Positions 34,795-45,599 are shown, counted from the first letter of the stretch. The stretch is 64,000 bases of DNA from Gracilariopsis chorda (GCA_003194525.1 NBIV01000017.1:62001-126000); one strand, 5' to 3'. A program made the numbers and translations. The notes: generated from the sequence alone by a model not told the origin.

Positions 34795-35690
34795 CGGTTT
34801 TTCGGCCACTAGTGGTCGAGCGACCAATGCAGCTATGTACCGCAGGCAACTGTCCTGTCGTACATGGCGTTGGTGGTCGCTCGACCACTGTAGGCTAAAA
34901 AATTGTAATTTCTTGAAGCGCCAGTTGGCGAGCGACCACTGCGCGCATGTACGACAGGACTTTTTCCTATCGTACATGGCGTTGGTGGTCGCTCGACCAC
35001 TGCAGGCTAAGAAATTGTAATTTTTTGGAACGCCAGTGGTCGAGCGACCACTGCGCGCATGTACGACAGGACTTTTTCCTGTCGTACATGGCGGTGGTGG
35101 TCGCTCGACCACTACATGCTAAAAAATTGTAACTTTTTGCAGCGCCAGTGATCAAGCGACCACTGTGCGCATGTACGACAGGACGTTTTCCTGTCTTACA
35201 TGGCGGTGGTGGTCGCTCGACCACTGCAGGCTAAAAAATTGTAATTTTTTGGAACGCCAGTGGTCGAGCGAACACTGCGCGAATGTACGACAGGAAAACG
35301 TCCTGTGGTACATGGCTGTGGTGGTCGCTCAACCACTGCAAGCAAAAAAAATTGTAAGTTTTTGAAGCGCCAGTGGTCGAGCGGCCACTGCGCGAATGTA
35401 CGACAGGACTTTTTCCTGTCGTACGTGGCGGCGGTGGTCGCTCGACCACTGCAGTCTAAAAATTTGTAATTTTTTGGAGCGCCAATGGTCGAGCGACCAC
35501 AACGCGCATGTACGACAGGAAGAAGTCATGTCGTACATGGCGGCGGTGGTCGCTCGACCACTGCAAGCCAAAAAATTGTAATTTTTTGAAGCGCCAGTGA
35601 TCGAGCGACCAGTGCGGGCATGTGCGATAGGAACAATTGCCGTCCTACAAGCGCGCAGCGGTCGCTTATTCACGGATCATTATAACTTGT
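34795..35690 (+). repeat. Array of eight 112-bp palindromic repeats
   Basis: Hairpins ATGTACGACAGGA...TCCTGTCGTACAT start at 34835, 34947, 35059, 35171, 35283, 35396, 35508 and 35620, a 112-bp period. Each unit has two palindromes: the TGTACGACAGGA hairpin with a 5-base loop and GTGGTCGCTCGACCAC-like arms on each side of TAAAAAATTGTAATTTTTT. The outer units are the most diverged. Nearly the whole unit can fold, so it could form cruciforms or serve as an origin or recombinase-binding site. Short ORFs in both directions here are shadows of the repeat. Confidence 0.9.
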
Positions 35691-36262
35691 ATGTAGTGGG
35701 GACCTTTAGTGGTTAAGCGAGTACTTTGAAATGAGTTCCATCGGTTGGGCATTGTTGTGCGAGGCTGTTTTACCTGTTTCAAAAACTTAAAGTTCCCAAC
35801 AGCGTGTGGTAGCGTTTTGGGGAGCGTGTTGTGTTTGCTAGCGCGTCGAACGTCTCGCTGTTCTCAATTAACCTCCTCGCACGCGTTTACAAAAATTCCA
35901 AATACAAAGGTGTGCTTTGTCGGCGTCGAGGTATGTTAATAAAGCATCTGTGGGGGAGTATAGCCCCCGCGCTTGTTGTTCGTGGCTTTTTCAGTTTTCG
36001 CAGTCGTGGGGTGTCAGCGGCAACCCAAGGGGTGTTATAGGGGTTTATTAGGGTTATAACTTAAACATAAGCAGCTCATGGGAGCTTTGGTTGCCAAAAA
36101 GGCTGTACCACTATACCTGCCATAGGAAAGATTTGTAGAGGTTTAAGAATAGTGTAGGGCTTTTATTTGTGTGGGTGTTATTCTTCGTAGCTGTACGTAA
36201 AGCGCTGCTACGCCAAAAATTGGGTTGTATGGAGAACGGGTTCTGGTGGGTTTTTACGGTTT
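35691..36262. other. Gap with no supported gene
   Basis: No convincing coding region. Telomere-like G-rich motifs (ATAGGGGTTTATTAGGG, near 36036) occur here, as on the other side of the cassette. Confidence 0.3.
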
Positions 36263-37530
36263 TTAGTGTGGGGCATGGGCCTGCCCCCCAACGGTTCTAC
36301 GCTGTTGTTTTTTTTTCATCCTGGCAACAAGTGCTCGTGTTTTCAGCATACACGCCTCCCATTCGCCCCGTAGGTCTTCGTCCATTGTTTTCTTCACGAG
36401 ATCATTTCCTCCCCGAATGAGCAATGACATACTACCATCCGTTGCATGTGCAGAGGTTGTAGATATACGACGGGGAAGTATGTTGATTGGGTTTTCTTTG
36501 CGGTAGGGTACAGGAGAAGGAGCGTGTTGTTTTGGAAGCAGTTGTGGCGGTTGGTGCAATTGAACAGCGTTAGTAGCAGGAGAAGGGTGGCTATCATTGG
36601 GCTTGTGCAGAGCTCTCCAAGTACGAGGAAGCAAAATGGTAGTGAGGGCCCGTTTCAACCCCTGTAAAGTCGCTCCCTTTGACAGCGTCTGTCACCGCGT
36701 TGAGTACAACAGGGTCTTTAAGGATGGTGCGTAGTGTTTTGTTGTTAATATTGGATGTGGGGATGTGCTGTGTGAGCTGTGTACGGTTACGTTGAAGTTG
36801 TCGCCTCCCCTCATGGAAACCATCTCGCTTTGAAGCGGTTTTTGGTTTTAGGGGTTCACCTCGCTGATGTACGGTGTGCTGGGCGTTGAAAGCTTCTGGA
36901 CGTCTAGGGGTTTTTGTATGTGGGACACTTGGATGGGTCGTTCCGGTGGGTTGCTTCAGGGGCTGTTGAGCCGAGGCTGTGAACATGTTGCATGGTACAG
37001 GTGCCTGTCCGTTTTCCTCGAATGTGTGCATGAGAGCTTCCATACGGTGCCGAATGCAATCGGCGTAGTGCGTGAAGGTGAATTTGGTGTGCCATAGGTT
37101 GAAGTGCTTTTGCACGTCCATTTCGGAACCGTTTAGAAACGTTGAGATTTGTTCAGAAATGATCTCGATGTGGTAGGTTGTGAAGAACCCACACTCGAGG
37201 CCTTGCTGGATACTGCGTCGAAGGTGGTGAGTGGTGACGAGTGAAGATAGGGGGCGGAAGGATACGACGTTCCGTCCTGGGTACGACGCGGTTAGGTAAT
37301 GAACGATGTTTTCAGAGAGTGGAGCATGAGGAGAGTTGTTGGCCGACATGCTTTCGACACAGAACATGGTGGCTCTGCATTGTTTCAATTGTTGTTTGTG
37401 CGATCGTTTTAGCATATGAGGGGCACGCTCTAGCCTTTCAAGAAGGAGCGACAGGTTGGCAAACGCAACTAGCGTCCAATGATTGTGCCCACACAACATC
37501 ACAATGGACAGTTTCGACCGTAACATACGG
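36263..37530 (-). CDS. Unknown minus-strand protein(s) beside the cassette
   Basis: One frame (36594-37568) of up to 324 codons with GHNHWTLVAFANLSLLLERL near the start, then RNVVSFRPLSSLVTTHHLRR and CGFFTTYHIEIISEQISTF, then a long polar Pro/Thr-rich part. A second frame (36263-36658) follows with a charged C-terminus (NDLVKKTMDEDLRGEWEACM). They may be one gene with a shift near 36.6 kb or two genes. No family is recognised. The first in-frame ATG is about 15 codons inside the long frame, and the right edge meets the GC-rich retroelement at about 37.5 kb, so the true start may have been lost. Same strand and similar composition as the 25-34.4 kb genes suggest that it belongs to the same element. 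Confidence 0.45.
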
Positions 37531-38838
37531 AACACTGACCGTGGAGCACGGAGTATGTCACGCGACACTAGTCCCTCGTTCCCGGGCAGTGCTGTGCAAC
37601 AGGAACCAGACGCGCAGGCCCCGCAAAAGCGGCAAATACACCGTTTGTCACGGGAAAACGAGAAGCCTCACTCCAATACCGCAGCAGCGGAAAGGCAATC
37701 GCCCGATGCCTCGAAGCCGCCGTTGGCGGAAGTCCCCGCGGAAGCCGTTCAATCAGGTCGATCAGACCCGCGCCCTGCGGAGAAGGGGCGCCCAGATACG
37801 CCGGTCTCACAGGGGAATACCCACCCCCCTCTTGGGGAAAAAGGCGGCCAAGCTGCAGTCGAAGCTTTAAGCCCTGGCTTGCAAGCACCGGAAACGCCTC
37901 CCGTCGTTGACGGAATCAAAGCCCCCGCTACGGGGAATAATTTGCGCCAACCCCCGCATCGCTGCGGCGAAGAACCGAGGAACTCGGGAATAACGCGCGC
38001 CATCGCACGCTCGAAACCGGTCGTACCGGACGCTGCTCCTCCTCACGGAGATGGTGCACTGCGCTTAGCGGCAATTCCCCTGAAAAGGGTGTCATCGGCA
38101 CCTGCCCGGCACCCCCCAGAGGGGAATTTTGACCAAAATACCGGTGTACCGGAGTTAGCCCCAGGCAACCCGTCAGTAGCCGGGGACACCACGGCATCGC
38201 CGGAACGTATGGTGCAAAGCGCTCGTGCGCCTGGCAGGGAGGCGGTTTGTCACCCAATCACCGTGTCGCACGGGACCCCCCAGGGGATTGTGGAAATGCC
38301 GATCCCGCAGGAGCGGTCATCTTCCCGCAAACTCGCGGTTCGTGAGCGCAACCGCGAAGGCGGAGCCCAAGTCCCCCGCCGACTGGCGGTTCGCCTGTCC
38401 TACCGTGAAGACGGGAACAACGAAACCCCTCTGGGGAACGACTTGCCGGTGAAAACCGTGACACCACACATCCTCTTGAGGGATATTTTCCCGCATGAGC
38501 AGCGGCCACTAGGACAGCGCACGGCAACGTCGGAGTTATCGCCGAACACCCTGCTAAGGGACATTATACCGCACCGCCGGCAACCCTCGCCAGGGATTAC
38601 AACCACCACCCGGCACAGCCGGCAGGTCTACGAACGAGAGTTCGTAGTAGACCGACTTGTCGGACACACCTGGGACCAGGATGGTATTCTACAATACTGC
38701 GTCCGCTGGTACGGGTATGAGCCCAGTGGGGATACGTGGGAGCCAATCAAACACCTCCCACGGTCGCAGGTCCTGCGATACCACCGTCAAACGGGAACTG
38801 CAGCCCCAGCCACGCTGGTTAATGCCCAAGTTGGGTAA
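37530..38838 (+). pseudogene. Integrase C-terminal tail with chromodomain (Ty3/Gypsy fossil)
   Basis: A Pro/Arg-rich low-complexity tail with repeated blocks (LLRDIFPH and LLRDIIPH; KLAVRERN and RLAVRLSY) ends in a chromodomain: VDRLVGHTWDQDGILQYCVR, then WYGYEPSGDTWEPIKHLP. The RWYGYEP...DTW core is shared with the chromodomain of the 5.8-16.2 kb element. It is a remnant lacking the rest of pol. Confidence 0.8.
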
Positions 38839-39033
38839 CGTTGCCGCGTGAGCGGGGAGCGGAAGGAAAGGATAACAAGGCAAAGTCCGTCGAAGACGGG
38901 GAACTCAACCGAGAAGCACCGTTCTAAACGGGAAAGTTTATTCAAGGGAGCAGCTAGCTCCCCACAATACTACACTACACTAACTGGCATAGCCAGGGAA
39001 AAAAGAACCAGGAAACTGGACCAGAGGTTTCAC

Positions 39034-40815
39034 TCACCCCCATCGTCTGGGGCGTAACCCCAGCAAGGCGGTAGGCCAACGCGTCCGCCATGGTGGTGAC
39101 ATCCCCGATACCTCGGCAGCGCTAAGACCGGCACCCCGGAGGAAACGTGCGATGATCTCGTTTTCATTCGCCGTCACCCCGCTGGGGATAGAAGGTCCGG
39201 CACTTGCCGCAGAAGGGTCAACAACCGGCTCGGCCGGAGATGCCCCCTCTGGGAAAGCTTCCGCGCTAGCCCAGGTTTCCTCTACGTCCATCTCCCCGGG
39301 TTCTTCCGGTTCATTATCGACCATTGGGTCATCCCCGCCGTATGCGCGGTAGTAGTCGTCGGAATCGACGTACCCCACCGGGTGGTCTTCCGGCACATGC
39401 CGGGGCGCATCGCGAAGCTCGCGAGCCTCCTCGGAGGAAATTTCCCGGAACTCCCAGGGGTCGAAGTAGGTAAAATTTCCCGCAAGGGTGGTGTTTCTAC
39501 CGAGTCCCGGACCACCGGTGTTACCGCTACCGCCATCCAAACGACCGCTTTGCTCCAGCGGGACCTCACTCCAGATAACGCTGTCGATGTACCCAAGTAA
39601 TTGGAGGACCTCTTCATTGTTGGCCTGGCCCCCAATGGGGATGCGAAGATCCAAATTTCGGATCGCTGCCGGCACACGCGGTTGAAGGAACCAGAGACGA
39701 TACTGGTCGTACGCCTCGTTGAGGATATAAGCCGCACTGCGGGCCGCCCACTCTGTAACCACTACGGACCACAACCCCGACCGGGGATCCTGCATGAGCA
39801 GCGAGCCGAGGTACGTAAGTACCGGCGGGAGTTCTATGTAGCACCCCCGGCAGGCTTCATGGAAGCGCCACCACTCGGGGAGTGCTACATACCGACCTAG
39901 TCGGTGAGGCGGCGCAATCCGCTCTATCTCCACGTTCTGGTACGGGATAAAATACCCGAATCGGGATCGCCAACGCCGCTCGTAGCGGATGAAGTTTTGG
40001 AGAAAGTTGGACCGGTATTGCCGGGGAAGGTACCTGAACTCCGCCCCAATAATCGGTCGCTCCCAGCAAAGGGCCTCTTGCCGCGCTGCGGGGAAATTCC
40101 TCCAAGCGAGGGTCTCGAGGCGGAACAGGTTCTCGCCGTACCCAATCTCCCCGCGAGTGTGGAAGTAGCTAACGTCGAAGCCAAACTCCGGTGGGACCGG
40201 TACATCGAATGGAGCCGGGCTTTGCCGTTGATACGCCATGCGCGTCAACGCAGTCTGTGCCGCAGTGACGGTCTCGCCCGAGTTTCTTCGGAGGTGGTGA
40301 CGCGGAATCGCAATCCGGTGACGCCAATCCTACGATGTGGTGACTGCTCTGGGCAGATCCCCCGGAAGGGTGTCTGAACCATCCGCATAAGCGGTGACCA
40401 ATCCCTCATTGAGGACAGCGACCGGGTGAAACCACGGGGCAAGGCGCAAGCGCAACGCGTGATTCCGATTCATCGGGTTGAGCCCCACCAGGGTGTTGTA
40501 GGTTGGCCAGTTGGACACCGGAGCGGTTCCGGAGGATCCCACCGAAGGTGGTAATGCGAAGGGATGATCGGCTTCAGCAGCCGTATTTCCCGGTTGTACC
40601 GGAGGTTGATCGCCCTGAGGCAGGGGAACTGACCGGAAACCGGTGGTGTATCGCCCGAGAAGTCTCGGAGGTTGGCTGTGGTTGTTGATATTGTTGTCGT
40701 CGTTCATTTTTCCCTTTTGAAGGGTGGCTGTTGTTGTCGTTTGTGTGCTTGATGACTCTGGTGCAGAGGGATTTACCGGAGAACCGGAGACAAAGCACGC
40801 GCTTTTATCACCCAT
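39034..40815 (-). CDS. Antisense accessory ORF of the second chromodomain Ty3/Gypsy fossil
   Basis: Minus-strand region, opposite in direction to the chromodomain reading frame and ending next to it; it starts just inside the polypurine tract. It is broken about once; the main open part gives 404 residues. The N-terminal part contains YNTLVGLNPM, matching YDHTLGRNPM of the antisense ORF at 6.8-8.7 kb. The middle has VVVTEWAARSAAYILNEAYD followed by a helical region and LLGYIDSVIWSEVP, again paralleling that ORF. The C-terminus is acidic (MVDNEPEEPGEMDVEE). No known domain is recognised, and no clear membrane segment is seen. Confidence 0.7.
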
Positions 40816-41104
40816 TTTCGTCTGGGAATCCTCCGCGTCAGCGGTCGTTTTCCCGTCTTAAGGGGGGGATATGAAGTGCAACGCCCTCAGGGAGGGATTC
40901 TAGGTACTTGAACGCTTTCCCGATATTATCGGTTGTGTAGTGTGTATATGAACTACGCCCCACTATGGTGGATATGGACACGTGGAACACGGTTTTGGGT
41001 CAATTGGCGGTTGGCCACAGTAGTGGATGTTGCCACGGAATGTGGAGTATTTTAGTTAATATTATTTATTATTTTCACGCCCATTTCTGGGAAGCTAGTA
41101 CTTA

Positions 41105-41129
41105 GTGCGACGGCACACTGCCGTCGCAC
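41105..41129. repeat. Hairpin in the 3' LTR
   Basis: GTGCGACGGCA and TGCCGTCGCAC form a perfect 11-bp stem around CAC. It lies inside the LTR and could be an RNA structure near the 3' end processing site. Confidence 0.6.
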
Positions 41130-41660
41130 CAGTAAACCTTCCCAAACAAGGGACCCCAACCTGGGGAATTGGCTCTAGTTGTTACCGCTTGCGCGCGTAC
41201 TCTACTCCTCCTTGGAGAGAAACGCCGTAAACCACGGGACATCTAACCCCCTTGCACATCTAAAGAAACCCATCACTTGGAGTATAATTGTTCCAATCAT
41301 ATTGGTGTTTCGCCCTGTATAGGGAGTCCTGTCCACCGGAATTGCCGTATCTGCTCGTCGCTCTCGCGACCCACTTCGTCCTTCCTCTTTCCCCTTTTTA
41401 GGGTAGCACCTCCCGCTATCCGCGGCCCCTCGTGTGCGCATCCGCTCACACACCCCCACTTACGTGGAAACATACCTCTACTGAGGATCACACCCCGCTC
41501 ACGCGGATACCGATTCTTCGCCTTCACCTCCCTGCGCGAGTCGCGACAGGTGTCCCTGGTCTTACAAACCGGCTTCGCCGTGACACCTCTGGGAGGGCTC
41601 TACCCAACTGGGTTCACCTCGTGAGAGGAAGATCCCGGACGTCTTTCGGTGTTTTTCCCC

Positions 41661-42200
41661 TTTGGGGCATTGCACCACACATCCTCAAGCACATTTGTGA
41701 CTTCTTGGACTGACATAGTTGCCTCAGAGATTGCGATGAACCCAGGTCTACTACCACTTTGTCGTTCCCCGGGAGCCAATATACCTTCCCTGGTTGTGGA
41801 TGAATCAGCCAATGTTGGGCATTCCATATTACGACAAGAACGCACTTGGCGCGTTCAACACGACCGTTAACAAGAAGCAAACAACCCGCTGCGTACGTCC
41901 GCCAGGCATCAGACCTACCCGAGTTGCTGCCTTCGTGCGAAACAGCGACTGCGACGGATCTCCACAACGCGTCTGGACACCAGAAATGCTTCCTGTGAGT
42001 AGCGTTGCGTGGTCGGCGCGCGTTTTGCGGCCGGGAGTGCGCTCAATCTTCTCATCTCGACAGACTGGCGCCCGTTCTCACGTCACAAGGCTCTTCGAAC
42101 CGGAAACAAGTTTTGGAAGAAGCCGTGCAATGCGAAGCTAAGATGAAAGGGAGACAGACGTCGATGGGCGATGTTGGAAGGGATAGAACTTTGGACATTT
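41661..42200. other. Gap with no supported gene
   Basis: GC content drops after the retroelement. Short overlapping ORFs on both strands look like chance ORFs; none is recognised. Confidence 0.3.
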
Positions 42201-42201
42201 T

Positions 42202-42810
42202 GTGACTGTTTTTCGAGACTCGTTCCGCGCGATGATTTCCGTTTCATCAGACGGGGAGCCCGTACCCGTCTTACTTGCTGATGGCGAACTACGCGGGGTG
42301 GAACTGAATAGCAGAACGGCCGTAGTTGATGCACTAGACATTGGTAATTTGCTTGCACTCGGGCTTTGGATGATTGCACCCGACGAGATCGATGGGCTTG
42401 CAGAGGATGCAAAAGGTATCCCAGACAAAGACAAACTGGTGCTTGGTGCTTCTGATACCATTTCCGTAACATCAGAAGGCGCGACCAAGTCTCCCGAGCT
42501 CGCTGAAGGTGACGGTGTTGGCCGTAGCAGATATCAGCAACACCACTGTAGCGGATGCACTGCCGACTTAGAAGGGCTTATCGACATTCGCTCTGACGCG
42601 CTCACACTCGGAGTACCAGAAACACTTCCCATGCTAACAACCACGCTCGTTGATGCGCCCACAGAAACACTGACACTCGCAGTCGAAGAAATCGTTTCCA
42701 ACCACGCTGATGAGGCTGAAGGTCTCGGAGACGCACCTATGCTTGGTGTACTAGATGTGAATACCGAATGGTTTGGAGAGAGCAAAGACAAAGGGAAAAA
42801 GAAAAGTTAG
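42202..42810 (+). other. Low-complexity open frame (202 codons), function unknown
   Basis: An open frame with recurring Leu/Val/Asp/Gly blocks (LGVPETLPML, LVDAPTETLTLAVEE, GLGDAPMLGVLDVN). The opposite strand is open with Ser/Thr/Pro-rich sequence in parts of the same interval. Such mirrored, repeat-derived frames are often not genes. It ends in a basic tail (ESKDKGKKKS). No family is recognised. Confidence 0.3.
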
Positions 42811-43261
42811 ATTACACAACGCATCGCTCCACCCAGCCTAGTAGAGCTACGTTGGGCGCAACCATATTCTTCTACGCCGTGGCTGCGTCTCTTATACGTA
42901 GCTCTCACAGTGACTCTTCCCGACGAAGTTCTTCGCAACGCAATTTTTAAAGCGCGGCGCTGCAGGCGACTTTGTCGGGGGACCACCATGGAAGGGGCTG
43001 GGTGCCGCTTGGCGGAGGAGAGCCGATCGCGGCTGCGAGAAAGACTCGTGGCTTTTGAGCACACATAGAACTGTGGTGGATGCTGCTCTGCGGCTGTGTC
43101 CACGTGTCTCAGTACTGTATCTGTACTGTTGTGCCGAACTTTGGCAGCCGAAGTAGAAGCGTTTTGTGAATGAAATTGTGAATAGGTTTTTCTAAGGCGT
43201 TCTAAACACCCCTTTAGGAAACCCTCTCATACTGTACGGCATTAAAAGGTTACATGCGTAT

Positions 43262-43812
43262 GCCTGTCACCTTGAGCTTGTTGGCGGCCCGGCGAAAGCA
43301 GTGTTGCACAAGGCCGATTTGAAGGCTTCGGATCTGGATGCTGTCGTTCCGTTTGGATGCGCTAGTCGCACACCAAAAGTGCAGAGCGAGATTTGCGACT
43401 CGGTGGGTATCACCACCCTGAAAAAGAGCATCAACACTGATGAAGCTGCCGTCATGGGCGGTGTGGGTTTTGCGGCTTCTCTGAGCAGCACTTTCCGCGT
43501 TCGTAAGCTGGACTTCGAAGATGTGTATGGCGGACCCATTTCAGCAGAGATTGAGAATGAGCCCAAGTCGGGCATGTTTTCCAGTTTTGCAAAACCACCG
43601 GTTCAGAAAGTGCAGTTGTTCCCTGACGCGTGGCGAAGATGCCATCCAAGAAGACGCTCAGTCTCAACAAGAATAAGGAATTTGGCCTTCGGCTGTTCCT
43701 TGAAATGGATAAGTCTGGAGAGAGTCGTTTTTCACAACGCACACTTTACGCCAACGTTAAAGTAAAAGGGGTGGTTGATGTGCTGAAGAAATTGAAGGAC
43801 TCGTCAAAGTAA
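43262..43812 (+). pseudogene. Hsp70-superfamily fragment (HYOU1/GRP170-like)
   Basis: LELVGGPAKAVLHKADLKAS, then CASRTPKVQSEICDSVGI, LKKSINTDEAAVMGGVGFAA and SLSSTFRVRKLDFEDVYGG match the end of the ATPase domain of large Hsp70 relatives; FGCASRTPKVQ stands where VGGxTRxPxVQ is usual. A second piece in another frame (PSKKTLSLNKNKEFGLRLFL, about 43634-43812) fits the following beta domain and points to the ER-type HYOU1/Lhs1 branch. The frame changes near 43620-43640. The N-terminal ATPase part and the C-terminus are missing, so it is a fragment or pseudogene. Confidence 0.65.
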
Positions 43813-43839
43813 TAGCTGCTCAATAACAGAAAGACTGAC

Positions 43840-44181
43840 GCATTGCTAAGCTCTGACATAACTTTTTTTGATCTGGAGCAGACAATGAAAGATATGGTTT
43901 CAAAAGGAGCTCGCATAGTTGGTCGTGATATGCTCATTCACTTTACGATTGGACTTCTTGCTTTGGAGAAACTAGACGATGAATGTTTGCAGCACTTTCG
44001 TGATATGGCAGAGACGGCTATTAAGAACTACTTGAATCCTTCTGTACCAAATTCCAGGTTCACGTCACCAATGGACGTTGCTGCCGGGTCATCAGTTGAA
44101 CCGAGGTCAGTTGGAGTGATGAGCGGGGCATCTGGCTACCTTCCACGAGAAGACAAATACTTTGTGAAGGAAAGCCAGTAG
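43840..44181 (+). other. Open frame of unknown family after the Hsp70 fragment
   Basis: 112 codons beginning SSDITFFDLEQTMKDMVSKG and LIHFTIGLLALEKLDDECLQ, a helical, protein-like sequence, ending in a Ser/Gly-rich tail and TAG. It lies in the same frame as the second Hsp70 piece but after a stop, and does not resemble Hsp70. It may be the C-terminal end of another broken host gene. No family is recognised. Confidence 0.35.
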
Positions 44182-44469
44182 TAGCTCGTTCTGCGGTTTT
44201 GTTGGGACTTCAAGATGCGCAACTACTCATACAATACGAGTATAGTAAACGACAGCGCACAGAGTTCGTTCTCAATGATGAGCTTTCCTCTGCGGAATAG
44301 AACGGCCAAATGCTCCATTGCGGTCTGGTGCCAGTACCATTGTTCCTCTCACGTTCGGCAAATCTTTTTGCGCCATAGAGGAAATCAGTCCCGTTTTCTA
44401 CAACCTGTTTCGCATATGCCCGTTGGCAATGGTGAAGCGCGGCCGGTAGGGCTGCAAAGCTGTGTAGTG

Positions 44470-44850
44470 TCCACGAAGTTGGCCAGTTCTGCCGGCAAAT
44501 TGCCAAGAAGGCCACATCGGAGGATCCACGCGATCGTGCGCTTGCCTCATCCATGGCTGCTGGCTTGTGGCGAATGGCACCGGACACTGCTCACCGGCAT
44601 GCAAGCTCCATTCTGCCTTTAGCTTACATGGGTCGGCGCGAACGGACGATGACGCGGGAGATGCCATCAAGAACTGGAAGGATGTGTGGAATGATGATGC
44701 ACCAAGTAGCCTACCCAGGCCGGACTTCGCTTGTACGCGAAGGAGATTGTGGGGATATGCGAGCAAAGACTTTCCACTTCTTCTCAGTACCGCGTGAAGA
44801 GAATCGCTGCCGCCACTCTTGGAGACATGGCCGACGCGTCGAATGACGCA
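44470..44850 (+). pseudogene. ECM29: ECM29-like proteasome adaptor fragment
   Basis: Three short pieces in three frames match one part of ECM29-type HEAT-repeat proteins: DTAHRHASSILPLAYMGR, then DAIKNWKDVWNDDAPSS, then LYAKEIVGICEQRLSTSSQY with RVKRIAAATLGDMA. The order and spacing fit the family's 'ILPLA.LG ... W..VW....P ... LY..EI' segment. Frame changes near 44636 and 44728 show that it is broken. Upstream, HEVGQFCRQIAKKATSEDPR (about 44475-44535) may belong too. It is only a small part of a protein of roughly 1,800 residues. Confidence 0.5.
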
Positions 44851-45109
44851 CGTCGACGACAGCGGCGGAGCTCAGCTGTGCCGCGACAGTACTCGTGCGG
44901 CACGGCTGTTCGAGCGGAGGCTGTCGTCGCGCGCCGTCGCGCTGCGCAAGTTGTCGGTGGCGCCCGCTGCGCGTCATCGGTGCGCTGGCGGCCGCGAGCG
45001 CACGGCGCGGGTAAGAACACCGTCGCCACGGCACTGCTCGAATCGAATTGTTTCCAGCGAGTGGGCAGCGTGTGGTACACGTCGGTGACGGAACCGAGCT
45101 GCACTAGCT

Positions 45110-45480
45110 AGTTCAATGCAACAGGGTGGCCGCCTGTGCTACGTTCAGTGCAGATGGCACGCTTGTGGCGTTCTATTCGGGCTAGAACGGGTGCTTGTGG
45201 AGCCTCAGCGATGGCGTCAAGTGCTCCGAGTTCTTTGGAGGTTATGACTGCGTGCATTGCATCACGTTCAGTGCGGATGGCACGCGCGTTGCCGTCCGGT
45301 TTGCGAACCAGCCCGTGCGCGTGCTGCTCGTGAGCGATGGCGTGGAGCTGTGCTCGATTTCGTACGGAGGCGTGTCGAGTGACGTCGCGCTCAAGACCGA
45401 TGGCACGTTTGTTGCCTTTGATGCGGAGTGTGCGGGACCCGACTATCGCGGTCGGTACAAAGTTGGCGATACTGCGCAAG
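45110..45480 (+). pseudogene. WD40/beta-propeller-like fragment
   Basis: Repeating beta-propeller blades of about 42 residues: ACATFSADGTLVAFYSG, then LWSLSDGVKCSEFFGGYDCV, then HCITFSADGTRVAV, LLVSDGVELCSISYGG and DVALKTDGTFVAFDAE. An in-frame TAG at 45172-45174 follows the first blade. The sequence before it (44850-45110) is GC-rich and of uncertain frame. It is a fragment of a host propeller protein rather than a full gene. Confidence 0.5.
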
Positions 45481-45599
45481 GCGCTGTGCTGTTGTTACAG
45501 ACGCGACATGCTGCGCGAGCTGCGCGTCGTGCGCCACTCGCCGTACTTCTTCAGCTGACGTCGTGCCACGCACGCGGTTAGATACACGCGCCACAGGCA

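Larger units (their letters stand above)
37530..41660 (+). mobile_element. Chromodomain Ty3/Gypsy LTR retrotransposon fossil, 3' part
   Basis: GC-rich 3' portion of a Ty3/Gypsy element in plus orientation. Visible parts: the long C-terminal tail of integrase ending in a chromodomain (about 38.64-38.79 kb), an antisense ORF on the minus strand, a polypurine tract (CTTAAGGGGGGGATA, about 40857-40871) and the start of a 3' LTR at 40872 (TGAAGTGCA). Gag, protease, RT and the integrase core are absent, so the element is truncated at its left side. The LTR's far end is not fixed but GC-rich sequence runs to about 41.66 kb. It is related in layout to, but clearly distinct in sequence from, the element at 5.8-16.2 kb. 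Confidence 0.75.

Noticed and set aside
34967-35673. Open frames of 60-130 codons on both strands
   Set aside because: They repeat the same residues (RPLAVHDR-like and TTGASKNYNF-like blocks) and merely translate the 112-bp satellite.
34795-35690. CRISPR array
   Set aside because: The whole 112-bp unit is repeated, without unique spacers, there are no cas genes, and the setting is eukaryotic.
25000-37530. Polinton or giant-virus fragment
   Set aside because: No DNA polymerase B, packaging ATPase, protease or capsid gene is seen; OrsD/RecQ, methyltransferase and SET alone do not support it.
37568-38527. Minus-strand ORFs opposite the chromodomain tail
   Set aside because: GC-rich sequence leaves several frames open; only the plus strand contains a recognisable domain.
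42138-42791. Ser-rich minus-strand ORFs
   Set aside because: They mirror the low-complexity plus-strand frame; neither strand shows a recognised domain, so only the longer frame was listed with low confidence.
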